Source: Heliocybe sulcata
Taxonomy: Eukaryota; Basidiomycota; Agaricomycetes; Gloeophyllales; Gloeophyllaceae
Assembly: GCA_004369045.1 (NCBI GenBank)
Contig: ML213525.1
Span: 313,789-377,788 of the forward strand
Direction: 5' to 3'
DNA length: 64,000 bases
In this document: positions 55,694-64,000 of the stretch, one piece after another
Layout of the letters: every line of letters starts with the position of its first letter
Position numbering within the stretch: position 1 is the first letter of the stretch
The notes under the pieces: model-generated
What the model saw: the letters and a program-made list of their open reading frames with translations, nothing else
Databases searched by the model: none
What the model was told of the DNA's origin: nothing
Program-made: the position numbers and the translations under genes

Positions 55694-56801
55694 GGCGAAA
55701 AATAAGTTAGCACGCAGACAGACCAGAAACACAGACTCTTATACCAGTGCGGTTGTGGCGGATGTGATGGTGATGGCTGGAGAAATCCCAGCCGATCGCG
55801 AGTGCTCAGCTCAGCCAGGCTCGGGAGCCGCCGAGACTACCGAGGAGATCCCCGGCCGTCGCTATCTACCGCGCAAAACACTCTGAATCCTCTCGGAGGG
55901 GCTACCGTCCTCATAGCCGAGTGCGGGATCCTTTATGCGGAAATATAAAGGCACGAATCCTGCACCAGTGGCGTCGTAATTTTGCCAATTGTTGGCGCAG
56001 TTGCTGAATTATCGGAAGAATGCAAGTGAGGCGTCAGCGGCGAAAATACTGCGGGATGCTCTTGTCATGGCAGCGCTTCGGGAGGGATCGTTCTCTCGGT
56101 GATACCTGCCTTCGATGTGGCGGTGGCACGTCCAGGAACACGCCTGCAAATCTATGGCGTCGATGCCATCGCGCCCATGTGCTGCAATTCCTTACAAGTA
56201 TTTGCAGCTCAACTCCTGTTCCGGAATTTCACGCAACTGCCGCTCACTTTCTCAGAAGGATACGTGTTCGGCAGCTCAGAATGTATCGATTCTCCTCACG
56301 GCCACGGAAGAACCTGCTCCTCCAGCTAGCATGCCACACTATACCTATTGCACGCTTAATGTCCTCCATGATCCCACGCAAACCTCGCATTCCGAAAGGT
56401 CCGGTCTGCCGTACTGTCAGACTACCCACCACAAACCATCAGCGTTTATGAGCGTTTCGGCAATCACGCTGGCATGAACTGCGCTGCCGCCCACTAGGTT
56501 CGTGCGACGGGACACAAGGATAAAAACTGGCAAGATGGCGCCGGACAGATTCGGGGACCAGAGTCCTGGCATGGGCACGGGTGATGCCACCGGACATCCA
56601 GCTCTCCACTGTTCCGCTTGTGTCGGGAACAACCGACCTCCGTTGGCATTATGCGACGACTATTGACCCGTCAGATATACGTAGAATAACCTAGATCTCT
56701 CATCTTCCACATTAGATCTCGTGCGTACGTACACCGTTCCGTAGGAACCATGGCTATAGAAACCTCCGCAGATAATAGTACCCATACTAACAAGACCAAG
56801 C
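55694..56801. other. Intergenic between ALO1 and the Hsp70-like gene
   Basis: 1.1 kb containing the ALO1 promoter and the Hsp70-like 3' region. No gene is recognised. Plus-strand open frames (56020-56477) overlap one another in different frames and carry no motif. Confidence 0.4.
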
Positions 56802-59800
56802 TCAAGCTAAAAAGTCGAAGACCACCCGGCCCCATTCTTGTCCCTGGTACAAGAGAATGCCTCGCACCTCCGCGCTGTCTAATTCGAGCCCAAGCTCGAA
56901 TTCTGTCAATTGCAACTCAGCGTCACGTCCAGCGGCCTTCAAGCGACTGGACACCAACCTGTGTAAAACCCGCTCGCATGAGGCATATTTGCATTTTGCT
57001 GGAAACTTGGCAACGAGGCGAGGTCGACCGTCCATTTGCACAGCTCCGTGGTTTCTCCCTGTTTGCTCATTTCATGAATGCCCTTCTCAACAGCCGTTTG
57101 CCGCGCCACTTACTTCGTCTGTGTATCGCATGACCTTATCCGTGTCAGATGTATACAGCGTGGCCACGAAGACGTGATCTAAATGATTGTCGTTAGGCAG
57201 GGCTCAAAAGAACTACGGCTTTCAAACCTTGCGCGGATTGAGAGAATTTGCTGCGATAGGGTTTAGTGGATCCGCACTACTTGCCATACACGATAACGCA
57301 CCAAAACTTGGTCTTGACACGTTGCCTGCTTAGCCATGAGATGGCGCTATTTCTCTGAGGTAGGGATTACGTACCCTTTCCGCAGGATCGCTCCTTTAAC
57401 GACCAGGTACTGCATCCTGTCCGGACCTTCAATGATGTCAAGGCTAGACTACGGTCGGCATAAGCGTACCTATTCTCGCATATTGACACTCCGGAATCAT
57501 TCTCCCGGATATACGCTGGCCGCTTCATCCAGTCTTCGGGCTCAGCAGGCAACTTCACCTGTGCGCCGGGACTTACTCAGCGACACTTACGCAAGTCAGA
57601 CGTGAAAGGGGTACGAACCTTCATGATGTACGATCGTGGAACAATCGTGCTGGAGACTAATGGTCTCCGGGCTAGTCCATACTGGGCAGAGCCTCTGCAG
57701 GTGGCTGTATCGGCATCGGCGGGCCGGGCGATTGTCTTGATGCGAGAGCTAAACTTTTCCTAAGCAGCACGGTGATTTGACTTGGCTTGAAACATCATCA
57801 AAGTATCCACGGGTCGATGTACTCACCTCTACGCGCTTAAAGAGGTACTCGCTGCCGGAGAAGCCTCCCACGAGGAGAAGGGCGTCAATGTGCTGGTCTG
57901 TCTTTCGAACCTGCTCTTCGATTAGATCCAGCACCTAAACGAGAACAGCAATAAATTTAGCACCATCCAAATACACAACGTGTGAGTGGTAGAAGTTCAC
58001 CAACCTGATTTACAACCGGATCGAACACTTCAGAGCGCAGGAGGACCCCAGGAATAGCGAGCTCGCCGTTGACTAAGCCGACAGATGGGTCGTCCGTGTC
58101 CTCGACGTTGAAGCACGTGAAGTAAAACAGTTTATCTGCTATAAGTGAGTAGCCGTCCATCTTCGAGTCCCAGAATAAAACACGAACCGTCATCGATCTC
58201 GCCCATGTACGCCAACTTATCGGTTTCGCTAAAAGCGTGCATGAAGTATGCCAAGCTAGCGGGATCAAGATGCGCTGGATGGTCCCCCAATAGGGTCCTT
58301 ACGAGTTCGCGGAAGCGGAGATCCAGGAAGATGGAGCCACAGTTAGCCCCCGAACGTGCACACATCTCAGCGATCTCCAGATTTGTCATCTGTCCAATTA
58401 CCTTGTATGTGGCGAGGTCCTTTGCGAGATAAAATCAGTCTCGTGCCTGCCAGCGCCAATAGTCATACGAAATATTACATACAACAGTACCGCCTCCGGC
58501 GTCGCATATAATGAAATTCTGACTTGGTCGCAGTCTGTGTAGATCCGTTAAGTGCGCGCAGTGCACGGCCGCAGCCTCCGGCTCCCTGTCAGAAGGCGAG
58601 AACAAATTAGCACCGAGCGGTGACAGTCTCGATACAGTACGTACGTGATGATCCTGAGTCGATCTCTCCAGTCTCGGTCACCAGCACGGGAAGATTGGAC
58701 CAAGCCCGCTGCGATGGCAGCCTCTCGCATGATATCACAGCCCTTGGCATCCCATGCAGCGGGTACAGTTAGCCAGACATCAGCAGAGTCTGCAGCCGTG
58801 CTTCAGTTCAATCCAAGCGCCGAGAGAGGCGCTCCAAACTGACCTAGATCAGCTACAGCCCCAATCTCCCGAGTTATCTGCTCCTTGGCATATTCCCATA
58901 GGCAGGACAGGAAGTCTACGATCAAGTCCAAAGCCCTCTTACCCGGCTTTCCAGGGGAGAAGAGTCACAGTCAGAAACAAGTTTGAGATGATATTAGAAA
59001 GGGGCACAAACCGGTATCTGGGGCAGCCTAGGATCTATCTCCCCATCATCTCGTAATGCCTTGGGCTCTAAAAATAGCTTGAACCTGTGTATGCAGGACA
59101 TGTCACTCATAGACTGCGGTACGCATGACAAACATCATACCACTCGCATCTTGTGGTGCCTGGCATCGGGCTGGCATTTTTGGCCTCAAGCCCCCATGCC
59201 AGGACTTGCCCCTGCTCGTCATACAGGAGACAAGTCGGCACTTTCCTAAATGTCTCGAACGAGCCCGGCCATTGCAAAATCTGCTGCACCTTCCCCGATG
59301 CTATCCGAGACGATCCGTATGCCTGTCAGAAGTTAGGTTCTGTTAAGATCTCTCCATAAGGCAAACACACTTACGACACCAGAAAAGGTGGTACCTATCG
59401 AGAGCATGAAGCGAATTCGCTGAGAAGTGCGGCTTACGACGTACCAAAGTCTATCGAGACTACTATCTTGCCCTCATCTGAAGGTGGTGAGAACGAGGCG
59501 CCCTGGGCCAGGGGAGGTGATACCACCTGCGGATTGGACAATGCCATGGGTGGTGAAGTCGTCATCGTCCTTGCGTAAGCATGCACGGGGCTTGGCTGCA
59601 GTACTTGAGGAGTCAAGAGTCGACTGAAGGTATCTGGGGAGCCAGTGGACGAGGAGCCATTCTGGGCATACGGATTGAACTGGGCCATTGCCGGTGGCGA
59701 ATGGCCAGGGCTGCCCCATGGTTGAGGAGGAGGAGAACTGGATGACCCATTGGCTCCAAACTGCAATGCAGCAGGAGGTGGCGACAAAGGAGGGGATTGG

Positions 59801-59928
59801 AAGCCTTTCTCGTTGAACTGTAGACCAGGATGGCTACCGGGTTGTTGAGTGATGTGGCCAGTATTGAAGGGCGTAATCCTGTTGCCTTCCTCCTCGTTAG
59901 GTTTGCGCGGTGTCCCACAGCAGCTCAT
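56802..59928 (-). CDS. HSPA12-like Hsp70-family ATPase
   Basis: Minus strand, more than twelve exons, about 720 residues. The N-terminus is a roughly 150-residue Pro/Ser/Gln-rich region (MSCCGTPRKPNEEEGN). The actin-like ATPase domain follows: GKIVVSIDFGT and FSGV (phosphate 1), DVWLTVPAAWDAKG, EPEAAAVHC, NFIICDAGGGTVDLATYKV (phosphate 2) and DALLLVGGFSGSEYLFKRV (adenosine motif). The C-terminal part includes LVVKGAILRKG, DHVFVATLYTSD and LQLTEFELGLELDSAEV, ending VVFDFLA. It lacks a canonical Hsp70 substrate-binding domain and EEVD end, matching the HSPA12-like proteins that are expanded in basidiomycetes and whose cellular role is poorly known. All nucleotide-binding loops are present, so ATP binding is likely. 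Confidence 0.88.
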
Positions 59929-62825
59929 GGTAGTCGTCTGGCAGTAAGGCGCGCCTCCGTCGTGGCAGAATGATGTTCATTTCCAAGACTTACTCCTGGC
60001 CGTTGAGAGAGGCGCCGAGGCTGTACTGGTATGTTTATGGAATGGTCCCGCCTTCGGCTATTGCCGATCAAGGGGTCGCAAGCGCCCATAATTGACCGAG
60101 GAGGCCAACATGGCCGCTCGCTGAGCGCTGGATTCTCGAGTTGTAACCAGACTCTCTACCTATGCGCTATGGGGACTGCAACCATATCAGTGTAGGATTG
60201 TGAGTGAGCCCCGCTACCGGTACGATGAGTAGTAATAAATCATTAAGTACTAGTGCCGATATCGCCTGCGGGAACTTAACCGCTTGAATTGAGAGACCTG
60301 ACGAGCGGGCGTTCATGAAGGTCCTCAAAGGTAAACAACCTTGTCGAAGCTAAAATGCTCCGGTCAATAGGCAGGAGCTGCTTCAAGTCAGTAGCCTATT
60401 TTCGACCGTACGCTGCCGGGCAGTATAATTGGAACTGCATGTTTGGTGCTTGGCATCGTCCCGTCTGTGCGAACTCACGCCATCGAGCCTGGCATGAATG
60501 CCCTTACATGGTTAGCAAAATCTCAATAGACTTTGTATACTAACCCTTCAATTGGTTGAACAGGATAGGAAATGCTTCGGAGCAGTTATAGGTCTCCCTC
60601 TCTCAGCAAGTATAACATTCGCTTCGACTTCGACTCCGAAATCTTCGAAGTACTTCTGAAAAGGATATCTAAAATATACGAAGGCACTTTATCATCCGCT
60701 TGACAGGTCGCATCTCAATAGATAGCCCGTGACGCAGCTTCTAGGAAGTGAAGACCTTTCAACTCTGAGCCGAGAGCACTGGGACCCGTGGTGACCGCGA
60801 GTCGGTGCACCTCGAGAAGAGGTGCCTGTAAGCGCAGAGATGACTTCGCTGGAACCTCGCACATAGAGCGTGTGCATGGGATGTTTCCACCCAAGGCCTA
60901 GCGGCGGAGATAGGATGCTAGATTTCCTTCAGCCATTGTTTCCCATGTCCATAGCGTCTTCATTAATGTTGCTGATGGGGTCAGAACGGCAAGAAAAGAA
61001 CTGACCACGAGAGCTCCGCCCGTTCTGAAAGTCGGCCTTAGCTCTTAACCCAAGAACGATCCGAAAAGATCCGGATAAGCACTCACGTCAAGGCCAAGGA
61101 ACCCTGAGGATACCAGCAATCAAACAACGTGATCTTCAGAGCTCCCGTCCGGCCAAGGAGCTGAGGACATTCATACGGGCCTATCGATTGGCGAAGAAGG
61201 TGATGATGCAATCTGCGAGTTTGACGCAAGTGCCTGTTTACCCGAGTATTGACTATCGGTTGCCGTGGTGGATTGTCGGGCCCCTCTTTCCTCGAGGTGA
61301 TAGATACGTTTTCCGCGCCAGAATGAAGTGAGTTTGCTTCGCATCTACGCGGTGGCGGCTATATCCTCGAAGCTTCGACCAAAGCGGTAGGCCAAGCTGA
61401 GCGACGTCGACAGCTTGACGTGAGAGCCCGCGGGGGACATAGTACAGGAGCGGGAAGCACCCGGATCCACGCAAATACGATGCAATGTAGAAGCCGAGCC
61501 CAACTTAGTGCTGTCCATTTAATTGGTAGTCGTAGTAAATAGCACCCACCCACAGGCCACAGCTCTGCTGGGAATGCCTGAAAACGCTGACCAATTTCTT
61601 CGTCGTCCCAGCGAACCACGGACCATGCCATTGACGTTGTTTCTGGAACGCCAACGGCATGGTCACTGTCATTCACAGGGTAAATGGACAGGATCAGTGA
61701 GAGAGTCGGGAAATTAGGGCATCGGTTACCAGGATTTGGCAATTTTGTCCATCCTCCGTAGGTTATTCCAGCGAACGGTAACAATGTCATTTTGTAACGA
61801 CAACGGTGCCAGAGAACCATTCAGGACAGGCAAGGTCGATACACGGTTGGCCATCTCGGACCGCACCCTTTCCATAGGACTATATTGCGCGAAGGCCACG
61901 CAGACGGAGCCGGAGAGCAGCCGCTACCCATATCAATTAGCAAGGTAGCAAAATGTGCATAAGCGGATTAAGGAAAGTGCTGACCTTTGGATAGACTTGA
62001 AAATCGGCTAGGTGATACCCATTGGCAGTCGTGCCTATCAGCTTGGAAAAATCAGCGGAAGGCCAGGGTCGGGTCACCACGCGAGAAAAAAAATCGCCAG
62101 CGAGTCCACGATCAATCAGAAGGACGTCAGTGATGCTATTACTAGGTCACCATTCCTTCAGAGTATCAGCGGTTGGTGACGCTTAATCCTGCATCAGTAA
62201 TGAATTCCCCACGTCGGGAAAATATTGTGTCGATGCGCTGCTGCTGCTCTCACAGCTCCCAGCACGTTGTGAACTTCCTGTGTCTCTGGATACCTTGCAG
62301 GACAGTTCCGCCCAAGTCGCCGCAGGAGCGAGAGCGGTCCATCCGGCGTGATCCTTGTTTCGATGCAGACTGTGGCAACAGCTCGAAGCCTAGTACTCGT
62401 GCTGCTACTCGCACTGCGAAGCTTGATGCTGCACGGCGACGACTGGGCCTTTGCTGCCATAGCATAATTAATGCAGCCTACGGCAGAATTCATTCCTTCT
62501 CGCTGTGCGGAGCCGAGAGGCGGAGAGAACCGTTGAACGCATCTGCATCTGCATCAGTTCCGTGCTTCCTTGGGTTTCAGACGGCTCATATACTATAGGT
62601 GTGGACTTTGTCGAAATTAACTATAATTAAATAATTAACTCGAAGAGGGAGGAGAAGGAAGAGAGGAGATAGCAATTCCTCAGACACAGGCAGAATTATA
62701 AAACTTGTAGCATAGCTAACATACATTGGTAATTCCTCAGGGTGGCATTTTCAGTTTCTTCCAGCCTGGAACATCCTTCCAGGACTGGTTTCTATTGCTT
62801 ACCGAACATATCTCAGCTCAGCTTC

Positions 62826-62842
62826 GCGGCGCTACGCGCCGC
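62826..62842. repeat. GC-rich hairpin, copy 1
   Basis: GCGGCGCTACGCGCCGC is a perfect inverted repeat (7-bp arms, TAC loop) within AT-rich DNA. An identical copy occurs at 62957. Confidence 0.8.
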
Positions 62843-62956
62843 CCAGCTCTCTAATTTACATTACGGCACTCTAACACATGCACAGCAACATTTGGTAAAT
62901 GCATTGTACCAACAGGGCGATTTCCGCTACTCACAAAGCTTTCTCTAGTCTCGGAC

Positions 62957-62973
62957 GCGGCGCTACGCGCCGC
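62957..62973. repeat. GC-rich hairpin, copy 2
   Basis: Identical 17-mer to the element at 62826-62842, 131 bp further on. The flanks differ, so this is a dispersed short element and not part of a longer duplication. Confidence 0.8.
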
Positions 62974-63127
62974 AGTACTACTTCCTCAGGCTTCGGAAAT
63001 CCTATTAAATACCCAGAAATCTTCTTCACCCTCTCAGAAACCAGAATCGGCACTCATGAAGTCCAGACATATGCGGAAGTTCAGATCAAAACATCAAATA
63101 AAGCATAAAAATGCCGATTTTTTTGGT

Positions 63128-63143
63128 CGGCGCTGCCGCGCCG
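63128..63143. repeat. GC-rich hairpin, variant copy 3
   Basis: CGGCGCTGCCGCGCCG has 6-bp arms and a TGCC loop. The left arm and CGGCGCT start match the other two copies, while the loop and right half differ, as expected of a related element. Confidence 0.6.
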
Positions 63144-63566
63144 TGCGTCAACAATATACTAGAAGAAGTAGAAGAACCATGTTAGTATATGGTTAAGCAG
63201 CCATAGTTTTGCCATCTTGCATCCGAGGGGCACAGCAGCATCAATTACAGTCAGGAATCGACATAGATTCTGTATGCCACAGCCGTGAGAACATATACAA
63301 ACTCCGAACTACCTCTCGAACTGGACCCTGCAACGTCTTCGCGTTTACGCTGAGATGCACCCGCTCATGGATCATACAAACACATACCGATTTGTTTTAT
63401 GGTTCTAACTACATATACTACTGTCTGGTCAGCGGGGTCTACCGTCATAATATGAATACTATCGGAAGATGACATCGCGCCACAGGTGTGGGAGCAATTT
63501 CGAAGTCCGAACTATATTTCGAACTCAGTTATAGATCTATATGTCCACACCTATAGTATAACTGCC

Positions 63567-63939
63567 ATGGCGTCCACCTCGAAGCTCTCAAGGCAGTTGA
63601 ACAGGATCGCTCTCTCATGGCCATACGACGCCTTCAGACCGAACCTGCAGTTGAAGACCTTCCTCTCGTCTTTGTCGACTCATCCCAGTCTTAGGGCGGA
63701 CGTCGTCGATGCCGCACGAGCCCTGAGTAACAACGAAATCGCGGAACAGGTATGGCAATTGTCGAGATGAGCCGACTCCGTGTTTTACTTACGTTCAGGC
63801 ACCCTAGTACCCTGTACCTCCGAATCTGCTGAAGCCCGCGTCGATGCCGCACCATTACACGCGTCTCGTCGAGGGTTACGAAAAGAGCGCCAAGGGGATC
63901 GGTCGCCCTTGGTGGAAAGTCTTCTTCAACATTTGGTGA
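63567..63939 (+). CDS. Mitochondrial complex III assembly factor, UQCC2/CBP6-like
   Basis: Two exons, about 107 residues. Exon 1 reads MASTSKLSRQLNRIALSWPYDAF and continues RPNLQLKTFLSSLSTHPSL to NNEIAEQ. The intron (GTATGG..CCCTAG) joins it to YPVPPNLLKPASMPHHYTRLVEGYEKS and the end GIGRPWWKVFFNIW. The L-KPA-x-x-x-YY-RL-type block and the overall size resemble the UQCC2/CBP6 family, which supports cytochrome b synthesis in mitochondria. I recognise the fungal sequence as conserved but assign the family with moderate certainty. The gene is complete in the window. Confidence 0.65.
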
Positions 63940-64000
63940 TTTTGAACGCCGTGCACCGGAACGTCTCGTCCTCAAAAACCGCAGTTTCTCTCTCGGGCGA

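Larger units (their letters stand above)
59929..63566. other. 3.6-kb gene-poor interval
   Basis: No complete gene is recognised. A minus-strand stretch (about 61260-61620) has overlapping open frames, such as QQSCGLWVGAIYYDYQ followed by GFYIASYLRGSGCFPLLYY, that could be remnants of a membrane protein, but I cannot name it. From about 62600 the DNA becomes AT-rich and contains GC-rich hairpins, listed separately. Confidence 0.4.

Noticed and set aside
62820-63145. CRISPR-like array from the repeated GC hairpins
   Set aside because: There are only three short copies, one of them variant, with irregular spacing, in a fungal nuclear genome.

Overview
The window is nuclear DNA of a basidiomycete fungus, most likely an Agaricomycete. 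The genes are intron-rich with very short GT-AG introns (about 45-70 nt), the DNA is moderately GC-rich, and the protein types are typical of the group: HSPA12-like Hsp70, the fungal cupin-like secreted family, UBE2G-type E2 enzymes, and D-arabinono-lactone oxidase. Most genes had to be assembled by eye across exons, so outer coordinates (start and stop codons) are firmer than internal splice sites.

Layout. 0-1.6 kb: a dehydroshikimate-dehydratase-like TIM-barrel enzyme. 2.4-11.5 kb: the most unusual region, three head-to-tail copies of a two-gene divergent cassette, each with a kinase-like gene on the minus strand and a PD-(D/E)XK nuclease-like gene on the plus strand around a common promoter. 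The nuclease-like gene of the middle copy is a relic. 11.8-16.0 kb: a GMC oxidoreductase and a secreted class-3 lipase. 17.0-28.3 kb: housekeeping genes (DEG1/PUS3 pseudouridine synthase, NHP6 HMG-box protein, KES1 oxysterol-binding protein, cytosolic leucyl-tRNA synthetase). 29.3-34.5 kb: a small GPI-type Ser/Thr-rich protein and a RING-containing SNF2 ATPase. 34.7-37.3 kb: two more members of the kinase family, convergent, with no recognisable nuclease-like partner. 37.5-39.9 kb: a decayed rhodopsin-like membrane protein gene and a small cupin-like protein. 42.8-44.9 kb: a membrane-anchored low-complexity protein. 46.7-53.7 kb: RNA polymerase III subunit RPC2 flanked on each side by a UBE2G-type ubiquitin-conjugating enzyme. 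53.9-59.9 kb: D-arabinono-1,4-lactone oxidase and an HSPA12-like Hsp70. 59.9-63.5 kb: gene-poor DNA with GC-rich hairpins. The window ends with a small UQCC2/CBP6-like mitochondrial assembly factor.

How the parts relate. Most genes are independent housekeeping units. The kinase/nuclease-like cassette is the candidate for a previously undescribed system. Two proteins with enzyme-like folds are encoded back to back and share a short basic RRSARI-type motif. All three copies have an identical 10-bp palindrome, ATCACGTGAT, in the divergent promoter. The pair has multiplied locally, and solo kinase copies lie elsewhere in the window.
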